64,000 bases of DNA from CALDOK01 sp964481655 (GTDB taxonomy: Bacteria; Myxococcota_A; UBA796; JAFGLY01). Positions 46,506 through 55,824 of the stretch are shown here, piece by piece. A program made the translations under genes and the position numbers. Numbering within the stretch: the first letter of the stretch is position 1; every line of letters starts with the position of its first letter. The notes under the pieces were generated by a model, which was not told where the DNA came from, made no database searches, and saw only the letters and a list, made by a program, of their open reading frames with translations. The stretch lies in contig CAYZVO010000018.1 in assembly GCA_964481655.1 (NCBI GenBank), forward strand, positions 1 through 64,000. The letters are read 5' to 3'.

Positions 46506-48980
46506 ATGCCCCCCTCCGCCACGGCCAGTACCCGCCTCCGCCTCACCGCCGTCGGTGCGCTGTTCGTGCTCACCGGGGCGGTGGCGCTGGTGGCGGAGCA
46601 GGTCTTCGAGAAGCTGCTGTCCACCGTTGTGGGCGCCAGCACCCCCGCCGGCGCCATCGTGCTGGCGGTCTACTTCGCGGGGCTGACCATCGGCGGGCTG
46701 GGCTACGGGCCGGTCATCGCCAGGGTCCGCCGCCCGCTGGTGCTCTACGCCGCCCTCGAGGGCCTGGTGGGCCTGTGGGCCCTGGGGCTCGCCGTCCTCT
46801 TTCCCTGGCTCCAGAGCGGCGCCGGCGCCGTGATCGGGCTGGCGGGGGACAGCGCCGCGGCGCTGATGGCCCTGCGGCTGCTGGTGGCTTGCGCGTGGAT
46901 CCTCCCCCCCACCATCGCCATGGGTATGACCTTCCCCGCCATGGTCGGGGTGCTCGAGCAGGCCCGGGTGCCCGGCCTGCAGCGGCGCATGGCGCGCTTC
47001 TACGCCCTGAACCTGCTGGGCGCTGCCATCGGCGCGGGGCTCGCGCCCTACCTGCTCTTCCCCTACATCGGCCTGGTGGGGGCGCTGCTGCTGTCCTTCG
47101 CCGCCGAGGTCCTGGTCGTGGTCGCGGCCCTGGCCCTCGGGCGCGGCTGGGTGGGGGTGGGGGTCCCGCGGGGTGAACCCGCAGCCACCGGCCCCGGCCT
47201 CGGGGCGCTGCTGCGCCAGCCCGGCCCCCTCGTCCTGGTGGTCGCCGCCGCGGGCTCGGGCTTCCTGATCTTCTGCCTCGAGGTCGTCTGGCTGCACCTT
47301 GTGGGCGCCGTGATAGGCACCTCGGTCTACGCCTTCGCCAACATGCTGTTGGCGGTGCTGCTGGGCCTGCTGCTGGGTGGGCTGCTGAGCTCCATCGGCC
47401 GCGACCGCGAGGGCCCGCTGCCGGCGGTGGTGATGCCGGCGGTGCTGCTGGTGGCCGGCTGGCTGCTGCTGCTCACCGGCGGACTGTGGGACGTGGTGCC
47501 CTCGATCTTCGCCATCGAGGGGATCGTCGAGAGCTTCGCCGGCGGTGAGGTCCTGCGCTTGGGGCTCTGCCTGGTGCTGGTGGGCCTGCCCGCCACGGCC
47601 CTGGGCCTGGTCTACCCCCTGCTGTTCCGGCTGCCCCTGTTCCCGACCCGACAGGCCGACCGCTTCGCGGGCCTGCTGGCGGCCGCCAACGCCGTGGGCT
47701 GCATCACGGGGGCCCTGGTGGGCGGCTTCGTGCTCATCCCGGGCCCAGGCTCCGAGGCCACCCTGCGGGGGCTCGAGGCCCTGGTGTTGGGTGTCGGGGC
47801 GCTGCTGGCCATCGGGCTGCTGTTGCGGCAGCTGCGGGCCGGAGAGGCCAGCCCCCGTCTGCGGCGGCCGCTGCTGGCGGCCCTGGTGCTGCTCGGGGGC
47901 CTGGGCTGCGCCGCGCTCGCCAAGGAGGCCCCCTGGGATCGCCTGGCCCTGACCTCGGGCACCAACGTCTACTGCGCCCCCACCCACGTGGGCTCCGAGT
48001 CCGAGTTGCTGTTCTGGCACGAGGACAGCACCGGCGGCTTCACCACCGTGGTCCGCAACCGCACCGTCTCCGGGGAGCCCTGGCGGGTGCTGCTGACCAA
48101 CGGCAAGTTCCAGGGCAACGACGTGGGCGAGCGGGCGGCCCAGGTGGCCTTCGCGCTGCTGCCGGTGCTGCACAGCGACGCCCGGGACAAGGCCCTGGTG
48201 ATCGGCCTGGGCACGGGCCAGACGGCCCAGGTGGTGGCGGCGTCGGGCTACGAACGGGTGGAGATCGCAGAGATCGCGACGGGCATCGTCGAGGCCGCAG
48301 AAGCCTGGTTCGAGCCGGTCCACCGGGGTGTGCTGGACCAGCCCGGGGTCAGCCTGCAGCTCGAGGACGGCCGCAACCACCTGCTGCGCAGCCCTGGTGG
48401 CTACGATCTCATCACCATCGAGCTGAACTCGGTGTGGTTCGCGGGGGCCACCAGCCTCTATAGTCGGGAATTCTACCGCCTGGTCCGGGAACGCCTGGCG
48501 CCGGGGGGGATGCTGGTGCAATGGATCCAGCTGCACCACATCCACCCCGACGAGGTGCGCTCGGTGGTGGCGACCCTGCGGGCGGAGCTGCCCTGGGTGG
48601 CCATGTGGCAGATCGGCGGCCAGGGGATGCTGCTGGCCGCCGAGGCTCCCCTCGAGCTGAGCCCTGCCCTGGTCGAGGACATCCGCTCACGGCCCGCGCT
48701 GGCGGACGCGGTGGCCGTCGTCGAGTCCCGCCACGGTCCCCTCGAGCTGCTGTCGGAGAGCACGCGGGTGCTCAGCGCCGACGAGCTGGGGATCGCGGTG
48801 GAGCGCGCCCGGGCCGAGGGTGTCGCGGTGACCACGGACGGCAACCGCTGGCTCGAGTGGCACACCCCCCGGCACAACCTCGAGCAGCACGACCACCGCC
48901 GGCTGGTGCTCGAGGCCCTGCTCGCCGCGTTGCCGGCGGAGGAACGGCAGGACCGGCTACAGCGGCTGCTCGAGGACTGA
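46506..48980 (+). CDS. Membrane-fused spermidine-synthase-like protein
   Basis: 824 aa. The first 500 residues are about 12-14 membrane helices of the MFS-like type often fused to spermidine synthase domains (FVLTGAVALVAEQVF, GMTFPAMVGVLEQ, FYALNLLGAAIGAGLAPYLL). The C-terminal 300 residues are an aminopropyltransferase-like Rossmann domain: GGFTTVVRN, VIGLGTGQTAQVVAASG, EIATGIVEAAEAWF, YDLITIELNSVWFAGATSLYSREFY and LAPGGMLVQWIQLHHI. True polyamine synthase activity is uncertain, as such fusions often lack substrate residues. The Shine-Dalgarno is weak. Confidence 0.82.
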   Translation: MPPSATASTRLRLTAVGALFVLTGAVALVAEQVFEKLLSTVVGASTPAGAIVLAVYFAGLTIGGLGYGPVIARVRRPLVLYAALEGLVGLWALGLAVLFPWLQSGAGAVIGLAGDSAAALMALRLLVACAWILPPTIAMGMTFPAMVGVLEQARVPGLQRRMARFYALNLLGAAIGAGLAPYLLFPYIGLVGALLLSFAAEVLVVVAALALGRGWVGVGVPRGEPAATGPGLGALLRQPGPLVLVVAAAGSGFLIFCLEVVWLHLVGAVIGTSVYAFANMLLAVLLGLLLGGLLSSIGRDREGPLPAVVMPAVLLVAGWLLLLTGGLWDVVPSIFAIEGIVESFAGGEVLRLGLCLVLVGLPATALGLVYPLLFRLPLFPTRQADRFAGLLAAANAVGCITGALVGGFVLIPGPGSEATLRGLEALVLGVGALLAIGLLLRQLRAGEASPRLRRPLLAALVLLGGLGCAALAKEAPWDRLALTSGTNVYCAPTHVGSESELLFWHEDSTGGFTTVVRNRTVSGEPWRVLLTNGKFQGNDVGERAAQVAFALLPVLHSDARDKALVIGLGTGQTAQVVAASGYERVEIAEIATGIVEAAEAWFEPVHRGVLDQPGVSLQLEDGRNHLLRSPGGYDLITIELNSVWFAGATSLYSREFYRLVRERLAPGGMLVQWIQLHHIHPDEVRSVVATLRAELPWVAMWQIGGQGMLLAAEAPLELSPALVEDIRSRPALADAVAVVESRHGPLELLSESTRVLSADELGIAVERARAEGVAVTTDGNRWLEWHTPRHNLEQHDHRRLVLEALLAALPAEERQDRLQRLLED

Positions 48981-49072
48981 GCCGCCGCATCCTGATCCGG
49001 GGCACCCCCGCGCCGTGGCGTCCTCGAGACACCCGCCATAGGGCCAGGACGACCCTCGCGCAGGAGCCCAGG

Positions 49073-50641
49073 ATGCAGGCTGACTTCGACGCTGTCGTGA
49101 TCGGTGCCGGGATGGGTGGCCTCGCCGCCGCGGCCCGGCTGGCGCGCTTTGGCCGCCGCGTGCTGCTGCTCGAGCGCCACACCGTGCCCGGTGGCTACGG
49201 CACCTCGTTCGTGCGCGGGCGCTTCGAGTTCGAGATCGCCCTGCACCAGATCTCGCCCCCCACCGCCGGTGGGCGTGAGCGGCCGTTCCACGGCGTGCTC
49301 GAGGGCCTCGGTGTGCTCGACCGCCTCGACTTCCACCCCCTGCCTCTGTTCTACCGCAGCCACCTCCCCGACCTGGACCTGAAGGTCCCCGCGGGGGTCC
49401 AGGGCTTCCTCGACGCGCTGTGCGGCGCCTTCCCCCACGAAGCCGACGGCATCCGGGGCTTCGTCGAGCTGCTGCTGCAGCTGGGGCGGGAGCTCGAGTA
49501 CGCCGGCGACGCCGTGCAGCCCACCGACGGCAGCGGCCTGAACGTGGCCAAGGCGGCGATGCTGCCGGTGCGGGCTCGCCACCTGCTCCGCTACGCCGGG
49601 GTCACCGTGGACCAGGTGCTGGACCGCTACGTGCAGGACCCCGTCGCCCGCGCGGTCATCACCCAGACCTGGGGCTACTACGGCGGCCCCCCCTCGAGCC
49701 TGTCCTTCCTCTACTTCGCGGCGGGCACCGGCATCTTCCTCGAGACCGGCCCCTCCTACATCGCCCAGCGCTCCCAGGGCTTGTCCTCGGCGCTGGTCTC
49801 CGTCATCGAAGAGTACGGCGGCTCCGTGCGCATGGGCTGCGGTGTGCGGCATGTCCTGCAGCAGGGCGGCCGCATCGCCGGTGTCATCACCGATGACGAC
49901 GAACACATCCGCACCTCGGTGGTGGTCTCGAATGCCTCCCCCTTGACCACCTGCCGCGAGCTGATGGACCCGGACCTGGTGCCCGCGTCGTTCTGGCGCC
50001 GGCTGCGCAGCGTCACGGTGGGGGTCTCATCGACCAACGTCTACCTGGGGCTCGACCGCTCGGCGGCGGATCTGGGGCTCGAGGACAACGACCAGTGGAT
50101 CAACGACACGGTGGACAGCGACCGGGTCTTCCGGGGCATGCACAGCCTCGACTACCCGGGACTGCTGATGCTCACCAGCCACTGTGGCCACCTGCCGCAG
50201 CTCGCGCCGCAGGGCTGCTCCACGGTCACCTTGACCACCCTGCACTACGCCGAGCCCTGGCTGCGTCTCGAGCCCGAGCGCTACGTGGAGACCAAGGAGC
50301 GCATCGCCGCGACCATGCTCGACCGGGTCGAGCAGCGCTTCCCCGGTGTGCGCGACGCCATCGAGGAGATCGAGGTCTCCACCCCCATCACCAACATGCG
50401 CTACACCCAGCACCCCGGCGGCGCGATCTACGGCTTCGACCAGCCCCCCGCCGAGGCCATCATCTGGCGCATCCCCAACCAGGGCCCCATCCCCGGCCTG
50501 TACTTCGCCGGTGCCTGGACTCTCCCCGGCGGCGGCTTCGAGCCCACCATCTGCTCCGGCTACAACGCTGGCTGCCTGGCCCACGCCTGGCTCGGGCGGC
50601 GCCGCATCTTCGGTGGTGGCGCCACGGAGGTGACCGCATGA
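49073..50641 (+). CDS. CrtISO/phytoene-desaturase-like FAD oxidoreductase
   Basis: 522 aa. VVIGAGMGGLAAAARLARFG and LLERHTVPGGYGTSF form the FAD-binding start of the carotenoid isomerase/desaturase and retinol saturase group. VVVSNASPLTTCREL is the middle strand. YFAGAWTLPGGGFEPTICSGYNAG is the C-terminal FAD motif. The substrate is probably a polyene or lipid, unknown. Its TGA overlaps the ATG of a ferredoxin-reductase gene, which suggests the pair works together. AGGAG lies six bases before the ATG. Confidence 0.87.
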   Translation: MQADFDAVVIGAGMGGLAAAARLARFGRRVLLLERHTVPGGYGTSFVRGRFEFEIALHQISPPTAGGRERPFHGVLEGLGVLDRLDFHPLPLFYRSHLPDLDLKVPAGVQGFLDALCGAFPHEADGIRGFVELLLQLGRELEYAGDAVQPTDGSGLNVAKAAMLPVRARHLLRYAGVTVDQVLDRYVQDPVARAVITQTWGYYGGPPSSLSFLYFAAGTGIFLETGPSYIAQRSQGLSSALVSVIEEYGGSVRMGCGVRHVLQQGGRIAGVITDDDEHIRTSVVVSNASPLTTCRELMDPDLVPASFWRRLRSVTVGVSSTNVYLGLDRSAADLGLEDNDQWINDTVDSDRVFRGMHSLDYPGLLMLTSHCGHLPQLAPQGCSTVTLTTLHYAEPWLRLEPERYVETKERIAATMLDRVEQRFPGVRDAIEEIEVSTPITNMRYTQHPGGAIYGFDQPPAEAIIWRIPNQGPIPGLYFAGAWTLPGGGFEPTICSGYNAGCLAHAWLGRRRIFGGGATEVTA

Positions 50642-51828
50642 GCCGCGATCCCCGCGTCCGCGCCCGTCGGCTCGCCGGCGACCTCGGGCGGCTGTTCACC
50701 GAGCAGCTGCGCGCCCAGGCCATGCGCTCCACCAGCTGGGGCGCCGATCACGCCCGCACCGACCACGCCGGCGTCGCCCGGCGCGCGGTGGCGGCCATCC
50801 ACCCGCCGCGCATGGAGCTGGTGCTCCGGGAGCGCGTCCAGGTCTCCCCCAGCACCTGGGCCCTGCGCTTCGCCCGCCGCGACGGCCGCCTGCCCCCCTT
50901 CCGGGCCGGCCAGCACGTCAGCTTGGCTGTGGAGATCGACGGGGTGCGCACCAGCCGGCCCTACTCCATCTCTTCGGCGCCGGGAGCGCCCCTGCTCGAG
51001 CTCACGGTTCGCGATGACCCCGACGGCTTCGTGGCCCCCTGGCTGTGTCGCGTGGAGCCCGGCTGGCGCACCACATCCTCGGGCCCCGTGGGCAGCTTCT
51101 ACCACGAGCCCCTGCGGGATCTCGATCAGCTCGTCCTGCTGGCGGGCGGCAGCGGGATCACCCCGTTCATGTCCATGCTGCGGGCATCGAAGGCCGCGGG
51201 TTGGCCCCGGCGGATCACGCTGCTGTACGGCAACCGCGGCCCCGCCGATGTGCCCTTCGCCAGCGAGCTGCGGCGCATGGCGCGCAAGAACCCGAGCTTC
51301 CGCGTGGTCTTCGTCTACTCGGACGCCCCCGAGGCCAAGCGCGTGCGCCACGGGCTGCTGGATGGAGCACAGATCCAGGCCGCCGTGCCGGACCTGACCG
51401 CCTGCACCTTCTTCGCGTGCGGTCCCGAGCCCATGCTCCAGCTGGTGCAGCGGGAGCTCGCCGGCCTGGGCGTGCCCCGCAAGCGAGTCCGGGCCGAGGA
51501 GTTCGGGCCCCCGTCGCACATCACGGCCCAGCCCGGCTGGCCCGCCGATCTGAGCCCCCAGCAGCGCTTCGAGCTCACGGTCGAAGGCCACGGCGTCTGC
51601 GAAGCCAGGGCGGGTGAGCCCCTGCTGGTGGCCATGGAGCGCGCGGGGTTGACCCCCACCTCCACCTGCCGCACAGGCGCCTGTGGGGACTGTCGGGTGC
51701 GTCTGGCCTCTGGCCGGGTGTTGATCCCCGAAGGCGTGGCCCTGCGCCAGTCCGACCGGGAGCACGGCTTCGTGCACGCCTGCATGGCCTGGCCGATCTC
51801 GGACTGCGGCGTCGGCCATCTGCCCTGA
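50638..51828 (+). CDS. FAD/NAD reductase with C-terminal 2Fe-2S ferredoxin domain
   Basis: 396 aa. A 55-residue N-terminal leader is followed by FAD-binding RPYSISSAP, NAD-binding LLAGGSGITPFMSML, and CTFFACGPEPMLQ, the ferredoxin-NADP reductase pattern. The C-terminal ferredoxin has STCRTGACGDCRVRL (C-x4-C-x2-C) with the fourth Cys in VHACMAW. This order matches reductases of two-component oxygenases and fatty-acid desaturases. It is translationally coupled to the CrtISO-like gene (ATGA), which suggests it supplies electrons to that or another enzyme. Confidence 0.9.
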   Translation: MSRDPRVRARRLAGDLGRLFTEQLRAQAMRSTSWGADHARTDHAGVARRAVAAIHPPRMELVLRERVQVSPSTWALRFARRDGRLPPFRAGQHVSLAVEIDGVRTSRPYSISSAPGAPLLELTVRDDPDGFVAPWLCRVEPGWRTTSSGPVGSFYHEPLRDLDQLVLLAGGSGITPFMSMLRASKAAGWPRRITLLYGNRGPADVPFASELRRMARKNPSFRVVFVYSDAPEAKRVRHGLLDGAQIQAAVPDLTACTFFACGPEPMLQLVQRELAGLGVPRKRVRAEEFGPPSHITAQPGWPADLSPQQRFELTVEGHGVCEARAGEPLLVAMERAGLTPTSTCRTGACGDCRVRLASGRVLIPEGVALRQSDREHGFVHACMAWPISDCGVGHLP

Positions 51829-51894
51829 TCGGCAGCTCATCGAGGGGCCAGAAAGTCCCTCGGCATGGGGATCCGCGTGCTACGTTGCGCGTCC

Positions 51895-53979
51895 ATGCGC
51901 AGACTCGTCATCATTCTAAGCGTCGTCGCGCTCTGTGGCTGTAACGGCCGAAAGTCCGACGACACCTCCCCCACCATCGACCAGGGCCCGGACGCCACCT
52001 TCGGCATGGCCCGGCACGCGGCGATCGTGGTGATGGACGGGATTCGCCTCGAGGAATCCTACGGCGACGACGAGACCTACGGCGAGGGCTGGTCCGACGC
52101 GGCGGACGCCCCCACAGAAGACGTGCTGCCCCTGTCCCGGGCCCGGCTCTACGACCAGGGCACCCTGATGAGGCGGGCGCTGTGTGCCTACGACACGGTG
52201 ACCACCCCGGCCCACGTCGACCTCATCACCGGCGCGAACACGGTGCTGGCCCAGTATCCGGTCAACCTGGTCGATCCCGGGCCCTACCGCCCGTCCTACC
52301 CCACCCTCTTCGAGGTGGCGCGCGAGCAACTGTCCCTCGAGGACGACGAGTCCGTGATGCTCGCCAACATGCTCAACCTGACCCCCATCCGGGCGAGCTC
52401 CCACCCCGCCTTCGGCTGGCACCTGCAGGCCCGCTACGAGTACCTCGAGGAAGACACCGACCGCCCGGTGGTGGAATTGGTGGGGACCTGGCTCGCCGAT
52501 GGCGCCCGCCTGGTCGTGGCGAACATGCACCAGATCGACCGCGCTGGGCACAGCAACCCCGAGGCCTACGCCTCCACCGCGGCGGCCTCCGATCAGGCGA
52601 TGGTCAACCTCTGGCACGAGACCATCCTCGAGGACCCGGACCTGAAGGACGACACGCTGCTGGCCCTGGTCTCCGATCACGGCCGGCATCGCTTCGAAGA
52701 CACCATGTTCCCCTGGTCCGAGCACGGCGACGCCTGCTCCGGCTGCCGTGAGATCCCCATGATCCTCATGGGGCCTGGTGTGCTCCGCGATGTCGAGAAC
52801 TACGAGCTGCACACCCTGCAGGACCTGACCGCCACCGTGTCCTGGCTGATGGGCATCGAGATGCCCTTCATGACCGGCCTCATCATGACCGACGTCCTCG
52901 TCGGCGAACCCGAGGTCACCCAGCGCTCCGGCCCCGCCAACATCCACGGCTCGGGCTCCATCCTCGCAGCCCAGCACTACCTCTCCGACTTCTCGAACCG
53001 CTCGGAGCTCGAGATCGACGGTGAGCAGGTCACCGACGACACGGCGATGGCGCTCGAGATGCCCCGCGTCTTCGAGCTGGGCGATCGGGCCTTCGCCTGC
53101 TGGCGCCAGCTGAAGGTCGAGTGGGGCGAGGAGCTCTACCCCTGGGAGCCCATCTGCAGGAGCCGCTGGGCCGACGGCGAGTGGGAGCCGGTCGAGTCTC
53201 CGGAAGAGACCATCTGGGCCCACTGGACCCCCTCCTGGGCCGGCGACGAGACCGGGCCTGTCTACCTGGGCTACTCGGCCAATGTCTCGGCGACGGTCTC
53301 TCAGGATGGCGCGTTGACCGTCGCGAAGCTCACGGAAGACGGCTCCTGGGAGCTGTCTTCCTTCCGCTCCGACACCGTGGGCGTCTTCCCCTCGCAGACC
53401 TCCATCGCCCTGCGCAAGGGCAGCATCTGGATGGCCTACGCGTCGAGCCCGGAGGCCTCCGGCGGCTACGCGGCTCGCGGCATCCAGGTGTACCGTATCG
53501 ATGAGCGCGCGAACTGGAGCGAGTCGCTCTGGGAGCGGGGCCGCATCCCCGAGGTCGCCGACTCGGTCGGTCGGGTGTACAACCGCCAGGAGAGCCCCGC
53601 GCTGTACGCGGACGAAGAGCACCTCTACCTGGCCTTCATCGCCTACGACGGCGCCGAGGGTACCTACCTGGTCACCGCCTCCCAGCCGACGATCGACGAC
53701 GACTGGAGCACCCAGCGCTCCCTCGATGCCTCCGGACAGGTGCTCCCCAACGTGACCCCCTTCTGGAACGCCCAGGGCGTGCTGTTCTGGGCCCGCCACA
53801 CCTCGGAAGGCACGGCCGAGGTCTGCCAGTCCCTGCACGGCGAGATCGCCTCGATCGAGTGCGTCGACACCGGCCGCAGCTGGCTGCAGAGCGTCGCGTA
53901 CACCGACCATGGCGTCTACGCCACGGTCAGCGACGGCGGCGCCCAGTGGGAGCTGGTCGAGGTCTCGTTCGGGGGCTAG
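51895..53979 (+). CDS. Alkaline-phosphatase-superfamily phosphodiesterase-like lipoprotein
   Basis: 694 aa. Lipobox VALCGC after M51895; the ATG 30 bp upstream is less likely. Core motifs of the type I phosphodiesterase/nucleotide pyrophosphatase fold: IVVMDGIRLEESYG (metal Asp), TVTTPAHVDLITGA (Thr nucleophile), LVVANMHQIDRAGHSNP and LVSDHGRHRFEDTMFPWSEHGD. The last 270 residues are beta-rich, with FWNAQGVLFWARHTS and similar strands, perhaps a propeller. The substrate is unknown. Convergent with the next membrane protein; the stops share one CTAG (53976-53979). Confidence 0.82.
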   Translation: MRRLVIILSVVALCGCNGRKSDDTSPTIDQGPDATFGMARHAAIVVMDGIRLEESYGDDETYGEGWSDAADAPTEDVLPLSRARLYDQGTLMRRALCAYDTVTTPAHVDLITGANTVLAQYPVNLVDPGPYRPSYPTLFEVAREQLSLEDDESVMLANMLNLTPIRASSHPAFGWHLQARYEYLEEDTDRPVVELVGTWLADGARLVVANMHQIDRAGHSNPEAYASTAAASDQAMVNLWHETILEDPDLKDDTLLALVSDHGRHRFEDTMFPWSEHGDACSGCREIPMILMGPGVLRDVENYELHTLQDLTATVSWLMGIEMPFMTGLIMTDVLVGEPEVTQRSGPANIHGSGSILAAQHYLSDFSNRSELEIDGEQVTDDTAMALEMPRVFELGDRAFACWRQLKVEWGEELYPWEPICRSRWADGEWEPVESPEETIWAHWTPSWAGDETGPVYLGYSANVSATVSQDGALTVAKLTEDGSWELSSFRSDTVGVFPSQTSIALRKGSIWMAYASSPEASGGYAARGIQVYRIDERANWSESLWERGRIPEVADSVGRVYNRQESPALYADEEHLYLAFIAYDGAEGTYLVTASQPTIDDDWSTQRSLDASGQVLPNVTPFWNAQGVLFWARHTSEGTAEVCQSLHGEIASIECVDTGRSWLQSVAYTDHGVYATVSDGGAQWELVEVSFGG

Positions 53980-54368
53980 CCACCCTCGCCCAGCTTCGCG
54001 GGGCAGGACAGGGCCTCGGTCCAGGGGACGTCGTGCCAGGGGCCCCGTGAGCGGAGCAGCAGGTTGCCCGGGTCGGGGGGCTGGGTGATCCGCATGGTGC
54101 ATTCCCGGCGGGTGTTCACCTGTCGGCCCCGCACGCCGAAGATCGTCCAGTCGTGGTAGCGGTAGTCGCTGGTGTTGGTGGGCCACTGCAGCTCGACCAG
54201 GCGCTGGATGCCAGCGCAGCTGCCCGGGACGCGCTGGAGCCGCCCCCGGTGGGGCCCGCTCTGCAGGAGCACGATCACGCCGTCACCGATGGGCCCAGCG
54301 GGCCAGCTGAACGTCAGGGAGCCGTCCCGTTCCTCGACCTCGAGGGGTGTGCAGCCCGGGATGGCCAC
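53976..54368 (-). pseudogene. Displaced C-terminal part of the membrane protein at 54283-55824
   Basis: In this frame the codons have strongly G/C-rich third positions from 54368 to the stop, unlike the other frame over 54283-54369. The peptide (IPGCTPLEVEERDGSLTFSW and on) looks like a soluble tail. It has no signal and no ribosome site before the GTG. Removing one base at 54368-54369 would join it to FGLA of the upstream frame. It may be listed as a separate 130-residue protein, but I read it as the true C-terminus. Confidence 0.6.
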
Positions 54369-55824
54369 CGGCCAGGCCGAAGGACTCCGCGCCCACGAAG
54401 CTCAGCTGATCCCAGCGGTCGTAGGGGGGGATCAGGACCGTGTGGTCATCGGGCCCTGGCGCGCCCTGCTGGCGGGCCAACACGGGCCAGCGGGCGGCCA
54501 GGCGCGGGGCCAGGTCGTTGCTGTGCACGGCGTCGGGGTGCAGCCGGTGGACCCCCAGGACCCCGAGGTGCTGATGGTACTGGAAGGCGTCGCGGACGTT
54601 GTGTTCGTCGCCCTGGTAGTAGTCGTACAGCCGGGCCACGGGCCCGCCCTGGAAGGGGCTGCGGGGCACGAAGCCGGCGTAGTCCACGCCCGTGGTCACC
54701 AGCAGCAGGAGTACCAGCGTGGCGGGGGTGAGCCAGGGGCGCTTCAGACGCTGTCCGAGCCAGCCCAGGACGGTCCAGGCCGCCAGGCCCATCAGCAGCG
54801 CCCTGGCGGGGGCGGAGGCGTGCATCATGCGCTCCACGCCCGTGAGCAGCTCCCGGGTGTCCTCGGGGGCGGCCCCCACCCGCTGGGCCAGGGCCACGCA
54901 GGTGAGGCCGCCGGCCAGGACGATCCAGGCCAACGCGGCCAGCAGGGCGGGGCGGGCCTCGCGCTTCCGGCGGAGCTGGAAGACGGCCACCACGAGGCCC
55001 ACGGGCACGAGCAGCCAGCCCTCGAGCGCCATGCTCCACAGCGCCCCGAGCAGCTGGGAGCTGAACAGCCCGTCGAGCACCTGGGCGGCCACGTCGGCGG
55101 GGATGGTGGGCTCGCCTTCGACCCGACCCTCGCCGACGCGCATGCCCGGGCTGCACAGCAGGAAGATCCCCGCCGCGCCTCCCGCGAAGGCCAGGAGGCG
55201 TCGGGCGCGACCGTCCCGCAGAGCGAGCAGCCCCACCCCGGCGGCCACCAGCCCGATCGCTGTGAGATGGTGGACCAGGAAGGCGGCCATCAAGGCGCCC
55301 CCCGCGGCCACCGCCCAGCCCAGGCCGGGGCGGGTCAGGGTGGCCAGCAGCAGCACGAAGCCGATGCAGGCCCAGAGGGCGGCCAGGGTGGAGTTCTCGA
55401 CGAAGGGCTCGAGCACGCGGGTGTCGGCGGCCAGGAACAGGGCGCTGGCGAGCAGCGCACCCCGCAGCTGCCCCCGAGCCGAGGCGAGCACCGCCAGCAG
55501 CACCGCCAGGGCCTGGTAGCCGGCGTAGGTGACCAGCAGCCCCAGGACGGGATTGGTCAGCAGCCGCCCGGGCAGGTGGAGCCAGGCGTACATGGGTCCG
55601 CCCAGTTGGATGCCCGACTCCCCGAAGTGGGGCCCCTCGACCCAGAGCTGACCGCCGTCGATGGCCACCAGGTCGGTGAAGAGGTTGTCCACGTGGCCGA
55701 GCACCGCGGTGTCGAAGCTCATGCGGTGCCGCACGACCAGGATGAGCAGGGCCGCGAACAGCACGGCCAGCCGCCAGGCGAGGGGCAGCGCAGGCTGGTC
55801 CGTTCGGGCGTCGTGCGCGGTCAC
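54283..55824 (-). CDS. Polytopic membrane protein, C-terminus apparently frameshifted
   Basis: 513 aa as it stands, about 616 if the frame is repaired. About 10-12 membrane segments (LAVLFAALLILVV, WAVAAGGALMAAFLVHHLTAIGLVAAGVG). The first outer loop has GHVDNLFTDLVAIDGGQLWVEGPHFG and the long tail ends ESFGLAG. The last 28 codons (GHPGLHTPRGRGTG on) have many A/T third bases and look out of frame. The GTG start overlaps the TGA of the next gene (GTGA). GT-C or O-antigen-type glycosyltransferase is possible, but no diagnostic motif is certain. Confidence 0.65.
   Translation of the reverse strand: MTAHDARTDQPALPLAWRLAVLFAALLILVVRHRMSFDTAVLGHVDNLFTDLVAIDGGQLWVEGPHFGESGIQLGGPMYAWLHLPGRLLTNPVLGLLVTYAGYQALAVLLAVLASARGQLRGALLASALFLAADTRVLEPFVENSTLAALWACIGFVLLLATLTRPGLGWAVAAGGALMAAFLVHHLTAIGLVAAGVGLLALRDGRARRLLAFAGGAAGIFLLCSPGMRVGEGRVEGEPTIPADVAAQVLDGLFSSQLLGALWSMALEGWLLVPVGLVVAVFQLRRKREARPALLAALAWIVLAGGLTCVALAQRVGAAPEDTRELLTGVERMMHASAPARALLMGLAAWTVLGWLGQRLKRPWLTPATLVLLLLVTTGVDYAGFVPRSPFQGGPVARLYDYYQGDEHNVRDAFQYHQHLGVLGVHRLHPDAVHSNDLAPRLAARWPVLARQQGAPGPDDHTVLIPPYDRWDQLSFVGAESFGLAGGHPGLHTPRGRGTGRLPDVQLARWAHR

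Noticed and set aside
46506..48980. Genuine spermidine synthase
   Set aside because: The Rossmann core is there, but the large membrane half and uncertain polyamine-binding residues mean only the family, not the activity, can be claimed.
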